From Pirellulales bacterium (GTDB taxonomy: Bacteria; Planctomycetota; Planctomycetia; Pirellulales; JAEUIK01): a DNA stretch of 56,287 nt. A program made the position numbers and the translations under genes. How positions within the stretch are numbered: the first letter of the stretch is position 1; every line of letters begins with the position of its first letter. Location of the stretch: contig JAIESQ010000101.1 of NCBI GenBank assembly GCA_019745975.1, forward strand, positions 1 through 56,287, in the 5' to 3' direction. This document shows, piece after piece, positions 6,404-17,421 of the stretch. The notes beneath the pieces were generated by a model. That model was not told the origin of the DNA and did no database searches. It was given only the letters and a program-made list of their open reading frames with translations.

Positions 6404-8464
6404 TTAGCCGCGCGAACCGCCACGCGGCGGCACATCGCGGCGCGTGCCTTGCTCGTCGGCGTGATCGATCACTCGCCGGCAATCGGGCAAGGATTCGAGA
6501 AACACGCGACCGTAGTGTTTCGTGCGCACGCGCGGATCGAGAATCACTACCATGCCGCGGTCGCGGCGCGTGCGGATCAACCGGCCGAACCCTTGCTTGA
6601 GCTTGATCACCGACTCGGGCAATTGATACTCGGTGAACGGGTTTCCACCCCGCGCGCGGATCGCCTCGAGCCGGGCTTCCAGAAGTGGCCGGTCGGGGAC
6701 GCTGAAGGGGAGTCGGGTGATGATCACGTTCACGAGCGCATCGCCGGGAACGTCGACCCCTTGCCAGAAGCTGTCGGTTCCCAAGAGAACGCCGCGCGGC
6801 TCGGCCTTGAACTTTTCGAGCAATTGAGTGCGCGGCAGCCCTTCGGCCTGCGAATATAGCTTTAGCCCGCGCTCGCTTAGCCAGCCGGCGAGCTCGGCCG
6901 CCGCCCGGCGCAGCAAGTCGTAGCTGGTGAACAGCACGAAGGCGTGGCCGTCGGTCTGGGCGACATAGCGCCGGATAAGTTGCAGCACGCGCTGCTGGTA
7001 GGCGTCGGCGTCGGCCGCGGGGTCGGGCATGCCGTCGACCAGCACCAGCGTCGCCTGCTCGCGGTAGTCGAACGGGCTGCCGAGCTGCACCTCGTCGGTA
7101 TCGTCGAGTCCCAAGCGCGACCTCAAAAACTCGAACGAGCGCGACCGCCCCACCGCCAGCGTGGCGCTGGTCAGGATCACCGACGGGACTTTCGCAAACA
7201 GTTGTTCGCGCAAAGCCGGGCCGACATCGAGCGGAGCCGCGGCCAGCACCGTGCGCGGGTTGCGGCCAGCGACGGTCTCCAGCCAATAGACCGATTCATC
7301 CAGACTCTGATCGAGCCAGGCGTTGAGCTGACTGGCCAGCGCATCGAGCCGATCGGCGGCCGCGGTGAAATCCTGCTTCTCTTCTGCCCGCAAGTTCCGA
7401 CCGGCGTGGCGTACTTTCTCGGCCAGGTCGACGAGGGCCGGCGAGAGGTCGTTTTGGACGATCTGCGGCTGTTCGATGCGGCCGTTGGGGGGCGCGTGCG
7501 ATTGTGCGCAGTAGCGCACATCGGCGAAAAAATCGTCGCAGAGCCGGCGGCAGACCGCGACATCGTTTTGCAGGTTCAGCAAATTGTTCGACGCCAGCAG
7601 GCCGCGACCGCGATCGTTGAACAGTTTGCCCAGCATGTAGTGCACCTGGCTCGACGTGAGGTTCAAGCCCAAGTGCTCGCTGGCGACGTGCTCGAGCGTG
7701 TGGGCCTCGTCGAAGACGACGATGTCGTAGTCGGGCAGCAGGCTGACTCCCAAGCGCCGCAGCGCCAGGTCGCTGAAGAACAAGGCGTGATTGACGATCA
7801 GAATCTGCGCGTGCTGGCTGCGCAATCGCGCCTGGTAGTAGAAGCAGTCGCCGTACGACGGGCATTGCCGCCCCAGGCAGTTGCCGTGATCGCTGCGGAC
7901 TTCGTCCCAGACGTCGCCGGGCGGGCGGCGCGGCAAGTCGGCCAGCGAACCATCGTGCGTCTTGTTGGCCCAGGCGGCGACTTGCCGCAGGGCGTCCTGG
8001 TCGCCGCGGTCGAACAAGTTGGCGCCGCGCTTCACAGCGTTGTCCAAGCGCCGCAGGCTCAGATAGTTGCTGCGTCCTTTGACTAGCACGGCCGAGAATT
8101 CCAAGGGAATGACCGCGTTCAGAAAGGGGATGTCCTTGCCGATCAGTTGTTCCTGCAAGCTGATCGTGTGAGTCGAAACGATCGCTCGCAATCCCGGAGT
8201 GTCGGCATCGTCGTCGCGCGAACGGGGGTGGGTGCCGCGTGCAACGAAGCCCTCTTGCGCGGTCGCCAAGATCAGCGGCACCAGGTAGGCGAAACTCTTA
8301 CCGACGCCGGTCCCCGCCTCGGCGACCAGATGCCGACCGCCGCGAATCGCCGTGGAGACGGCTTCGGCCATGTCGAGCTGCTGCGGGCGATGCTCGTAAT
8401 GCGCCAGCCGCGCGGCGATGCGCCCCTCGGGGCCGAGAATGTCGCTGGCCGAAAGCAGGGTCAT
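6404..8464 (-). CDS. DinG/XPD-family ATP-dependent DNA helicase
   Basis: This 686-residue superfamily 2 helicase has Walker A GTGVGKS (51-57), a DEAH box (252-255) after VVF, and the C-terminal motif region [18 protein letters not shown]-like helicases carry an iron-sulfur cluster held by four cysteines. Here three are visible, Cys196, Cys201 and Cys207 ([13 protein letters not shown]), while the usual first position in KGRxNYLC is Ser136 ([11 protein letters not shown]). The role is 5'-3' unwinding of DNA or of R-loops and D-loops in repair. It begins 49 bases downstream of the EF-G gene on the same strand, so read-through from EF-G is likely. Confidence 0.93.
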   Translation of the reverse strand: MTLLSASDILGPEGRIAARLAHYEHRPQQLDMAEAVSTAIRGGRHLVAEAGTGVGKSFAYLVPLILATAQEGFVARGTHPRSRDDDADTPGLRAIVSTHTISLQEQLIGKDIPFLNAVIPLEFSAVLVKGRSNYLSLRRLDNAVKRGANLFDRGDQDALRQVAAWANKTHDGSLADLPRRPPGDVWDEVRSDHGNCLGRQCPSYGDCFYYQARLRSQHAQILIVNHALFFSDLALRRLGVSLLPDYDIVVFDEAHTLEHVASEHLGLNLTSSQVHYMLGKLFNDRGRGLLASNNLLNLQNDVAVCRRLCDDFFADVRYCAQSHAPPNGRIEQPQIVQNDLSPALVDLAEKVRHAGRNLRAEEKQDFTAAADRLDALASQLNAWLDQSLDESVYWLETVAGRNPRTVLAAAPLDVGPALREQLFAKVPSVILTSATLAVGRSRSFEFLRSRLGLDDTDEVQLGSPFDYREQATLVLVDGMPDPAADADAYQQRVLQLIRRYVAQTDGHAFVLFTSYDLLRRAAAELAGWLSERGLKLYSQAEGLPRTQLLEKFKAEPRGVLLGTDSFWQGVDVPGDALVNVIITRLPFSVPDRPLLEARLEAIRARGGNPFTEYQLPESVIKLKQGFGRLIRTRRDRGMVVILDPRVRTKHYGRVFLESLPDCRRVIDHADEQGTRRDVPPRGGSRG

Positions 8465-8513
8465 CGCTTAGAGCCTATCCGAGGACCCATCGCGGCAGCC
8501 CAACGACGCACGA

Positions 8514-10592
<2,079 letters not shown>

Positions 10593-10977
10593 GGTTGAGT
10601 CTCTTCTTCGGGCCGAGGCAACGCGACGTTACCAACCGGCAAGGTTCCAGGTCCTACTAGGGTGCTGGCGCTGGCTCCCGCCGGCTCGCGTGCCGGCGCG
10701 CCTGTGGTTTGTTGGAAAGCCAGCGGCGGAGAGAACCCGCCGGGCCTGCCGACACGCCCCCGGGGGGTGGGACGCCGCCTGACTAGGTAGGACCGTACTG
10801 GCTATATCCTACTCAAATTCGTCTGCTGGCGAAGGGCAAATTCAGTCTCCTCGGCAGAAACGGCCGAATTCACGGCACCTTCACGGTCCACCCAGTTTCG
10901 CGCCCCAATTGAGGTCCTCCTTTCGTAACCGGCAATTTCGTCGAGTTGTTGACGCCCGCCAGACCAGGGGATTAGCC
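10593..10977. other. Divergent intergenic region between EF-G and the CPBP protease
   Basis: These 385 bases should contain both divergent promoters. I see no coding frame with believable composition, no terminator and no tandem repeat. A run of short GCCGGC inverted words at 10665-10700 may form local hairpins but has no clear function. Confidence 0.35.
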
Positions 10978-11907
10978 TTGGCCGGCATGCAAGCAGACGA
11001 CTCCCGAGGCGACGAGAGCGACAGGGCTACACCCTCTGGCGACGGTGGTCCGACTGCCAGTGGGGGTGCAAACCCGGGGCCAGCAACTGGGAGTTCGGTT
11101 GCCGCAGGCTCTGCGGTGCCCGACCAGTCGGTCGAGTCCTCCGCGCCACTGCGTACCTGGCTGGCGTTTCTGCTGCCGTTCGTCCTCTACATGCTGCTCA
11201 ATTCGCTCGAGCCCCCGGCAGCGCCGCCGGCCAAGCCCGCTGCCAGCGACAACGCCCAAGCTCAAGACACGCCAGGCGGCAATTGGCTCGGTCTCGAGCG
11301 ACAGCATTACCCACTGATCTACATCGTGAAGATCGGGCTGGCGGCCGCCTGCCTGGCGCAGTGCTGGCCGGTCTACCGTGGGCTCGGCGGGCGCGTCAGT
11401 CCGTGGGCCTGGCTCGTCGGCGCCGTCGGGACGGTGATCTGGGTCGGCATTTGCAAGCTCGGGCTCGAATCGCGGCTGCTTGGCCCGCTGGGGCTCGGCA
11501 GGTTCGTCGAACTGGGGACGCGCACGGCGTTTAATCCGCTGGCTGAACTTGGCGAAAATCCTGCACTAGCTTACGGATTCCTGGCGATTCGGTTCATCGG
11601 CCTGGCCGTGATCGTGCCGATCATCGAGGAACTATTTCTGCGCGGTTTCGTGATGCGGTATCTGACCGATCCCGACTGGTGGAAAGTCTCGCTCGGCGCG
11701 GTCACCCCCACGGCGATCGCGATCACGACGGCGCTGGCCATGGCGATGCACCCGGCCGAACTGTTCGCCGAGCTCGTGTGGTTTTCGTCGGTGACGCTCT
11801 TGATGCTGCGGACGCGCAACCTGTGGGACTGCGTGGTGGCCCACGGCGTGACGAACCTGCTGTTGGGCATCTACGTGGTCGCCACCAATGAGTGGCATTT
11901 TTGGTAA
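10978..11907 (+). CDS. CPBP-family (CAAX/Rce1-like) intramembrane metalloprotease
   Basis: The protein is 309 residues from TTG 10978. It has an acidic, Gly/Ser/Pro-rich N-terminal tail of about 65 residues followed by several membrane helices. The glutamate-type active site is EELFLRG (Glu217, Glu218, Arg222), with His258 in MAMHPAEL and His289/Asn293 in VVAHGVTN. These are the expected motifs of the Abi/CPBP family, which cleave peptide bonds inside the membrane. TTG is preferred because AGGGG lies 7 bases upstream; ATG 10987 is the alternative. Such 'CAAX prenyl protease-related' proteins are common in planctomycetes, sometimes beside exosortases, but no exosortase is present here. The next gene overlaps or follows immediately. 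Confidence 0.88.
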   Translation: MAGMQADDSRGDESDRATPSGDGGPTASGGANPGPATGSSVAAGSAVPDQSVESSAPLRTWLAFLLPFVLYMLLNSLEPPAAPPAKPAASDNAQAQDTPGGNWLGLERQHYPLIYIVKIGLAAACLAQCWPVYRGLGGRVSPWAWLVGAVGTVIWVGICKLGLESRLLGPLGLGRFVELGTRTAFNPLAELGENPALAYGFLAIRFIGLAVIVPIIEELFLRGFVMRYLTDPDWWKVSLGAVTPTAIAITTALAMAMHPAELFAELVWFSSVTLLMLRTRNLWDCVVAHGVTNLLLGIYVVATNEWHFW

Positions 11908-12293
11908 GGGAATCACTTTCAGTGGTTGCCGCTCGCGACAATGCTGAGAATCCGTACCGACCGCCGGAAGGAGCAGGCATGCCGGCTGCACAGAGCTGGA
12001 TGCGGCCGCGCTGGAGCACTTGGTTGGTGTTGGCAGTCATCCTCGGCTGGGCGTTGGCGACACGGCCCTACACACATCTGGCTTGGGACGAGCGAGGCAG
12101 ACCGATCGATCCGATGACTCTGCCGTATCACGAGATCCTGGATGCGCGCGCTCGGACACCGATCGAGCGGTTCGTTCACGAATCGAATCCGCGACTGAAG
12201 TGGCCGGCATTGGCCCTTGCGGCGCTGGCGATGTGGAAAGTTGGCTCGATAGTCGTTCCGCGCTTTTTAATGAGAGGGCGACAGACCGAATAG
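11892..12293 (+). CDS. Small membrane protein with NPY motif (hypothetical)
   Basis: This protein of up to 133 residues carries an N-terminal AENPYRPPEG motif, a short tag seen at the start of many small planctomycete membrane proteins. It has two likely membrane segments, around TWLVLAVILGWALA and WPALALAALAMWKVGSIVV. The frame opens at GTG 11892, overlapping the end of the protease gene by 16 bases; GTG 11922, just before the NPY motif, is equally possible. Overlap and strand suggest co-transcription with the protease. The function is unknown. Confidence 0.65.
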   Translation: MAFLVRESLSVVAARDNAENPYRPPEGAGMPAAQSWMRPRWSTWLVLAVILGWALATRPYTHLAWDERGRPIDPMTLPYHEILDARARTPIERFVHESNPRLKWPALALAALAMWKVGSIVVPRFLMRGRQTE

Positions 12294-12419
12294 GTTCGCG
12301 GCGGCCGCTGATTTACGACCGGTGCCACTGGGGATTAAACTAGGCGGCCGTGGGGGCCGTCCCGAGCCAGTCGTTTCTCAAACCGATTCGATAGCAACAA
12401 CTCTTCGAGGAGCGTTTCG

Positions 12420-13589
12420 ATGCACGCACGAGCTTTGGCAGTCGCGCTGGTCGCGGGGATCGTCGCCTGGGGGGCCGGCGCGACCAACGCCGCCGAAAAG
12501 AAGGCCTCGAAGATCACCTTCAAGAAAGTGCAGCTCGACAGCAAGTTCCGCAGCGAAGGGTGCTGCATCGGCGATTTCAATCGCGACGGCAAGCCCGACA
12601 TTGCGGCCGGCAGCGTCTACTATGCGGCGCCCGATTGGAAGCCGAACCTGATCATGGATCCGCCCGAGGAGTTCGACCCGTCGCGGTATAGTCACTCGTT
12701 CTGCAACTTCGCGCAAGACCTCAACGGCGACGGCTGGCTCGACTTGATCGTGGTCGACTTCCCCGGTGATCCAACGTGGTGGTTCGAGAACCCGCAAACC
12801 TCGGGCGGGCCGTGGAAGAAGCACGAGTGCGTGCCGGTGACGAATAACGAAAGCCCAACGTTCCTGGATGTCGATGGCGACGGCCGCCGCGAACTAGTGT
12901 TCGCAGACGGCGAGCATCGCATGGCGCTGGCCCGGCCGGGCGCGCAGCCCGCTGACAAGTGGAACATCCAGGCGATCTCGGTTCCCAAGGCGCCGGGGAC
13001 CGACAAGTTCTCGCACGGCTTGGGCGTCGGCGACGTCAACGGCGACGGCCGCAACGACGTGGTCAGCACCGGCGGCTGGTGGGAGCAGCCCGCAAAGGGT
13101 GCCGCGCCGGGTGAGTGGAAGTTCCATGCCGGCGAGCTCGGCCCACTGTGCGCCAACATGTACACGTACGATTTCGACGGCGACGGCGATAACGACATTG
13201 TCAGCAGTAGCGCGCATCAAACCGGCATTTGGTGGCACGAGCAAACACCAGAGGGCTGGAAGCGCCACGAGATCGACGCGAGCTTCTCGCAGACGCACAG
13301 CATGTGCTTCGCCGACGTGAACAGCGACGGCCTGCCCGACCTGATCACCGGCAAACGCTGGTGGGCGCACGGGGCCAAGGGCGACCCCGGAAGCGAGCAG
13401 CCGGCGGTGATGTTCTGGTTCGAGTTCAAACGCGAAGGGGGCAAGCCCTCCTGGACACCGCACCAGTTCGATCACGACAGCGGAGTGGGGACCCAGTTCG
13501 AGGTGGGTGACATCAACGGCGACGGGCTGCTGGACGTAGCCACGGGCAACAAGAAGGGGGCTCACTACTTCGAACAAGTGCGCGAGTAG
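12420..13589 (+). CDS. Secreted FG-GAP/VCBS repeat beta-propeller protein
   Basis: This 389-residue protein has a clear signal peptide (about residues 1-24, ALAVALVAGIVAWGAGATNA). It carries six or more calcium-binding FG-GAP type loops of the form D-x-N-x-D-G-x-x-D, such as DFNRDGKPD, DLNGDGWLD, DVNGDGRND, DFDGDGDND, DVNSDGLPD and DINGDGLLD. These repeats build a seven-bladed propeller related to the integrin-alpha head. A good ribosome-binding site (GAGGAG, 7 bases from ATG) fixes the start. It probably lies outside the cytoplasmic membrane and binds ligands or calcium. The large FG-GAP families of planctomycetes have no established function. Confidence 0.9.
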   Translation: MHARALAVALVAGIVAWGAGATNAAEKKASKITFKKVQLDSKFRSEGCCIGDFNRDGKPDIAAGSVYYAAPDWKPNLIMDPPEEFDPSRYSHSFCNFAQDLNGDGWLDLIVVDFPGDPTWWFENPQTSGGPWKKHECVPVTNNESPTFLDVDGDGRRELVFADGEHRMALARPGAQPADKWNIQAISVPKAPGTDKFSHGLGVGDVNGDGRNDVVSTGGWWEQPAKGAAPGEWKFHAGELGPLCANMYTYDFDGDGDNDIVSSSAHQTGIWWHEQTPEGWKRHEIDASFSQTHSMCFADVNSDGLPDLITGKRWWAHGAKGDPGSEQPAVMFWFEFKREGGKPSWTPHQFDHDSGVGTQFEVGDINGDGLLDVATGNKKGAHYFEQVRE

Positions 13590-13615
13590 ACACATCAAGG
13601 GGGACGATACGCGAT

Positions 13616-13667
13616 CGTGGCACGGCCATCTTGGCCGTGTACTCCATGAGCAGGAAGCCATGCCACG
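13616..13667. repeat. Nested palindromic element after the FG-GAP gene
   Basis: The outer arms CGTGGCA (13616-13622) and TGCCACG (13661-13667) enclose a perfect inner hairpin, CACGGCCA/TGGCCGTG (13621-13628 and 13632-13639, 3-base loop). It begins 27 bases after the FG-GAP stop codon. No T-run follows, so it is more like a REP-type palindrome than a rho-independent terminator. It could still protect the 3' end of the transcript. Confidence 0.6.
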
Positions 13668-13778
13668 GCGACCCCAGCCCCGTCAGCAAGACGCTGCTGC
13701 TACCAGCGGGCGGCGTGCCTTGCGCCTGGCGTGGGCGAGGTTTCGGCGCAGTGCCCTGTTTGCGCAAAGAGTTGGTTG

Positions 13779-15104
13779 ATGAATAGCTCGACGTTGTCGC
13801 GGCCGCCGCTGACGAAGACAAATATCCACAAGGTGGCGATTCTGTTTGCCGGTGGCCCGGCGCCGGCCGCCAACGCGGTGATCTCGACCGCGGCCTCGTC
13901 GTTTCTGCGCAACAACATCGAGGTAGTCGGCGCGCTCTACGGCTACTCACAACTGGTGAATTACTCGCCCGATCGCCCGCTGCAAGAGGGGCGCGACTAC
14001 ATCAACATCACGCAGCGCACGCTCAAGCGCACCCGCAACACTCAGGGCATCCTGATCGGCACGGCCCGAACGAACCCCGGCAAGCAAGTGACGCACCGCG
14101 AACACCTGGCCGATCCCGAGCGCACGAAGGAATTGCGGACAGTGCACGCGGCGCTGTCGTCGATCAACGTCGACGCGCTGGTTTCGATCGGCGGCGACGA
14201 CACCCTGAAGACAGCCAACAAGTTCCGCGGCTTTCAAGAGTATCTACCGCCGGGCTCGAAACGCATTCCGGTCGTGCACGTCCCCAAGACGATCGACAAT
14301 GACTACATGGGGATCGACTTCACGTTCGGCTACTTCACGGCGGTCGAGACGCTGGCCAGCGAAATCCGCAACTTGCTGGCCGACGCCGAATCGAACCGCA
14401 GCTACTTCCTTACCGAAACCATGGGGCGCAGCGCCGGCTGGCTGGCCTACGGCGCGTCGATCGCCGGCGAAGCGAGCCTGGTGATCAGCGTCGAGGACAT
14501 CCACGGCAAGTACCTGACCGAAGAAACGACGACCGACGCCGACACCGGCGAAACGCTCACGCGGCGCGTGATGATCATCGATCAGGTGGTCAAGCGGATC
14601 GTAGCCACGATGCGGGCCCGCGACGAGCTCGAGGGAAAGGAGTTCGGCGTCATCATCCTGGCCGAAGGGCTGGCCGAATACTTGCCGGCCGAGTATCTGC
14701 AGGGCGTGGGGCGCGACGAGCACGGCCACATCTCGATCTCGAAGGTGAACCTCTGCAAGGTCTTCTCCAAGCTCGTGACCGACGAGTACAAGCGGCAGAC
14801 CGGGCGTTCGCGTCGCGTGACGGGGCTGCAACTAGGCTACGAATCGCGCTGTGCCAGGCCGCATGCCTTCGACGTCATGCTCGGCAGCCAGTTGGGCGTG
14901 GGAGCGTACCGGGCGCTGGTCGAAAAACAGCTCGACGGCGTGATGGTGTCGGTGGCCGGGCAACTTGAGCTGAACTACGTGAACTTCTCCGAGCTGGTCG
15001 ACGGCGAGACCCTGGTGACGCACGTGCGCTACGTGGCGCCAGGGAGCGATTTTCATCGTTTGGCGCGGTTCCTCGAGACATACGTGAACGAGCTGCGCGA
15101 GTAG
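13779..15104 (+). CDS. 6-phosphofructokinase, probably pyrophosphate-dependent
   Basis: This 441-residue group II/III phosphofructokinase phosphorylates fructose 6-phosphate in glycolysis. The phosphoryl-donor site reads GGDDT (138-142), where ATP enzymes have GGDG(S/T), and the substrate loop is PKTIDND (169-175). The extra Asp with Lys170 is the known signature of pyrophosphate use. MGRSAGW (sugar-phosphate site) is also present. PPi enzymes work in both glycolysis and gluconeogenesis. ATG 13779 is chosen; an in-frame GTG at 13731 would add 16 residues without similarity. It converges on the minus-strand gene at 15114 with only 9 bases between. Confidence 0.9.
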   Translation: MNSSTLSRPPLTKTNIHKVAILFAGGPAPAANAVISTAASSFLRNNIEVVGALYGYSQLVNYSPDRPLQEGRDYINITQRTLKRTRNTQGILIGTARTNPGKQVTHREHLADPERTKELRTVHAALSSINVDALVSIGGDDTLKTANKFRGFQEYLPPGSKRIPVVHVPKTIDNDYMGIDFTFGYFTAVETLASEIRNLLADAESNRSYFLTETMGRSAGWLAYGASIAGEASLVISVEDIHGKYLTEETTTDADTGETLTRRVMIIDQVVKRIVATMRARDELEGKEFGVIILAEGLAEYLPAEYLQGVGRDEHGHISISKVNLCKVFSKLVTDEYKRQTGRSRRVTGLQLGYESRCARPHAFDVMLGSQLGVGAYRALVEKQLDGVMVSVAGQLELNYVNFSELVDGETLVTHVRYVAPGSDFHRLARFLETYVNELRE

Positions 15105-15113
15105 CGCTACGGG

Positions 15114-15629
15114 TCACACGCTAGAGCGGCTTCGCGCTCGACGCACGATTGCCCATATGCACACGGCCAAACCGCCGACGAAACCCACGCCATACGCGGC
15201 GCTGTGGGCCCAAAGGTCGGCGAGAAACGTCACCTGTTTTTCGTGCGGCACGCGGCTGGCCAGCGGTTCGACCAGCCACACGTGTCCGGCGCGAGCGGTG
15301 AAGTAGCCGGCGACTCCCGCAGCCAGCGACGCGACGGCCATCGCCATCAGCAGCATGGCAATTGGCTGCACCAAGTCTGCCGCCGTCAACTTTGGCCAGC
15401 TTCCGACGCGCGCGGAGAGCATGGCCGGCACGGCCAAAATCGCGCCGACCCACCAGGTAGCAATGATTCCCCAGCCCAGTGCCAAGAACGTTGGCGACTC
15501 GGTGTTAAGAACCGGCGGATGTCCAATCGTAAAATACTCGACGCAAACCCGCGCGGTCACCTGATCGTGAACGATGCCGTAGACAATCGCGGAGCCGATA
15601 CATAGCGCGGCGATCTTCAACGACGGCAT
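15114..15629 (-). CDS. Conserved four-helix membrane protein (unknown function)
   Basis: This 171-residue protein has four likely membrane helices: IAALCIGSAIVYGIV, LGWGIIATWWVGAILAV, AMLLMAMAVASLAAGVAGYF and YGVGFVGGLAVCIWAIV. A conserved-looking periplasmic stretch, HDQVTARVCVEYFTIGHP, follows helix 1. I recognise this opening as that of a widespread uncharacterised family, not a named enzyme. Its start codon overlaps the stop of the next gene by one base (TAATG), so it belongs to the ispG transcription unit as the third gene. Confidence 0.8.
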   Translation of the reverse strand: MPSLKIAALCIGSAIVYGIVHDQVTARVCVEYFTIGHPPVLNTESPTFLALGWGIIATWWVGAILAVPAMLSARVGSWPKLTAADLVQPIAMLLMAMAVASLAAGVAGYFTARAGHVWLVEPLASRVPHEKQVTFLADLWAHSAAYGVGFVGGLAVCIWAIVRRARSRSSV

Positions 15630-15928
15630 TATGTATTCGCGTGCGTAGCTTTGGCGATTTCGCCAAGAAACTCCAAGAGATCGAAGGCCGCTTCTTCGTC
15701 GTCGCGCTTGCCTCCAGCGCGAACAAATGCCTTACCGAATAACCCCCCTATCTGACTGTCTTCCATGTGTGCCTCGTACGCGCGGTTTACGAATAGGAAA
15801 ACCGCGCCCTTGAGCGCTTCAGGATTAGACATGGCGCGCCTTAGCGACTCGACAGTCGCATGCTCAAGCCACGTCATGAATTGATCTGCCGAATCTCCAA
15901 TCGGCTGCTTGCGAAAGTCGTGTTTCAT
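15629..15928 (-). CDS. Hypothetical protein, 99 residues
   Basis: This is a small, acidic and mainly helical protein with no signal peptide. It contains [21 protein letters not shown] and [19 protein letters not shown]. The ATG overlaps the ispG stop by four bases (ATGA at 15925-15928), and its own stop overlaps the next gene by one base. Such tight packing means translational coupling within the ispG operon. The AT content is a little higher than in ispG. I do not recognise the family. Confidence 0.7.
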   Translation of the reverse strand: MKHDFRKQPIGDSADQFMTWLEHATVESLRRAMSNPEALKGAVFLFVNRAYEAHMEDSQIGGLFGKAFVRAGGKRDDEEAAFDLLEFLGEIAKATHANT

Positions 15929-17082
15929 CTTGGCGCGCTCGACTCGGGCTGGCGCTCGGCGATCAAGGCGTCGAGTTCCTGCTTCAAGCGCGGCAGAATC
16001 GCATCGTAAGGGAACGCGCCCAATTCCTCACTACCGCGCTTGAGATTGACGTGGTTGGGCCCGCACCATAGCCCCAGGTCGGCGTCGTCCGTTTCGCCCG
16101 GGCCATTGACGCGGCAACCCATCACCGCGATCGTGATCGCGAACTCATCGGCGTAGCGCGTCATCTCCTTGACCTGCTGTGCCAATTCGATGAAGGCTTC
16201 GTTCTCGACGCGCGAGCAGCTCGGGCAACTGATGATATTCATCGAGTTGCGGCCGAAGTCGACAACCGAGCGGACGCGCCCGGCGGCGATATCCGCCAGT
16301 ATCTGTCGGCCGGCCGCGATCTCCTCGGGCTTGCGGTTGTTGGGCACGGTGAGGGAGACGCGGATCGTGTCTCCAATGCCGCGGCTGACCAACTGCTCGA
16401 AGGCGATGCGAGTTTTGATGATGCCGTCGGGGGGGAGGCCCGCTTCGGTCACGCCCAGATGCAGCGGCACGTCGGGGCGCTCGGCCGCGAAACGGCGATT
16501 GACCTCGATCACCTTCTGGGGATTGGAGTCCTTGAGCGAGACGCAGTAGCGCGTGTAACCAAACTGGTCCAACAGTTCGCAGTGCTCCAGGGCGCTGGCC
16601 AGCATCGGGCCGATCGAATCGTCCTCGCCAAAGCGCTCGGCGGCCGCGGGATCGACCGAGCCGCAGTTGACGCCGACGCGCATCGCACAGGCGTTGCTGG
16701 CCGCGACATCGGCCAAGAACTTCACCTTCTCCTGCCAGGGCTTGTGGCGCTCGTGATGATAGAGATGCCCCGGGTTGTAGCGCACCTCGTCGACATGCGG
16801 GGCCACCTGCAAGGCCAGGCGATAGTTCTCTTGCAAGTCGACCGAGAGGTTGGCCGCGGTTTGCTGGCGAATCTCCGCCAGGGCCGCGGCGTCTTTCGCG
16901 CTATCAACGGCGATCCGCACCAGGTCGGCCCCCGCGGCGGCCAGATCGTTCACCTGGGCGACGGTCGCCGCCACATCCTGCGTGTGCGTGGCGGTCATGC
17001 TTTGCACCGAGATCGGGTGGTCGTGGCCGATCGAGTGCGACCCGATGCGAACGCTACGCGTGGGATTACGGGGCAGGTCCAC
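15925..17082 (-). CDS. ispG: 4-hydroxy-3-methylbut-2-enyl diphosphate synthase (IspG/GcpE)
   Basis: This iron-sulfur enzyme makes HMBPP from 2-C-methyl-D-erythritol 2,4-cyclodiphosphate, the penultimate step of the non-mevalonate isoprenoid pathway. The TIM-barrel part is seen in [18 protein letters not shown], and the [4Fe-4S] ligands in ISCPSCSR and [10 protein letters not shown]. The length is 385 residues from GTG 17082, which has GGAG 7 bases upstream and gives the usual [10 protein letters not shown] start. An in-frame TTG at 17181 would add 33 residues without family similarity. It heads a three-gene overlapping operon with two uncharacterised small genes. Confidence 0.93.
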   Translation of the reverse strand: MDLPRNPTRSVRIGSHSIGHDHPISVQSMTATHTQDVAATVAQVNDLAAAGADLVRIAVDSAKDAAALAEIRQQTAANLSVDLQENYRLALQVAPHVDEVRYNPGHLYHHERHKPWQEKVKFLADVAASNACAMRVGVNCGSVDPAAAERFGEDDSIGPMLASALEHCELLDQFGYTRYCVSLKDSNPQKVIEVNRRFAAERPDVPLHLGVTEAGLPPDGIIKTRIAFEQLVSRGIGDTIRVSLTVPNNRKPEEIAAGRQILADIAAGRVRSVVDFGRNSMNIISCPSCSRVENEAFIELAQQVKEMTRYADEFAITIAVMGCRVNGPGETDDADLGLWCGPNHVNLKRGSEELGAFPYDAILPRLKQELDALIAERQPESSAPR

Positions 17083-17421
17083 CAAGTGGCTCCGAACGAG
17101 TGGTGACAGCGAAGCGGCGGCCGGGACACACCCGGAAACTCCGATGTCTTGATTCTTGCGGGTTGTCCCCGAGTTTGGCAACCGCGAAAACGGTCACAGC
17201 GGCAACGGGTTAGGTTCCGGTTGTCAGCCGCATTGAGTTCGTACGAAGTAGCCCAATTCGCGGATCGGTGGCCGGCAAACTTTACCCAACCGGCGTGCGG
17301 GGAATTTCTGGCACGAACGCCGTAGCCTGCCGTCCCTTAGTCTTAATCAATAAATAAGTTACAGCCGCTTCGCTCGGCACGCGATGAATTCTTAGACGCA
17401 TTTATCGCACGCCGGACGACC
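17083..17421. other. Divergent promoter region, ispG / TolC-like gene
   Basis: These 339 bases lie between two divergent genes. The part nearest the plus-strand gene (17335-17365) is AT-rich (CTTAATCAATAAATAAG), as expected around a promoter. I cannot place -35/-10 boxes with confidence. No repeat or small gene is seen. Confidence 0.35.

Noticed and set aside
6944-8086. Long plus-strand frame opposite the DinG-type helicase (380 codons)
   Set aside because: It lies entirely within the helicase gene, is Gln/Val/Arg-rich with no family similarity, and is a mirror frame of GC-rich coding DNA.
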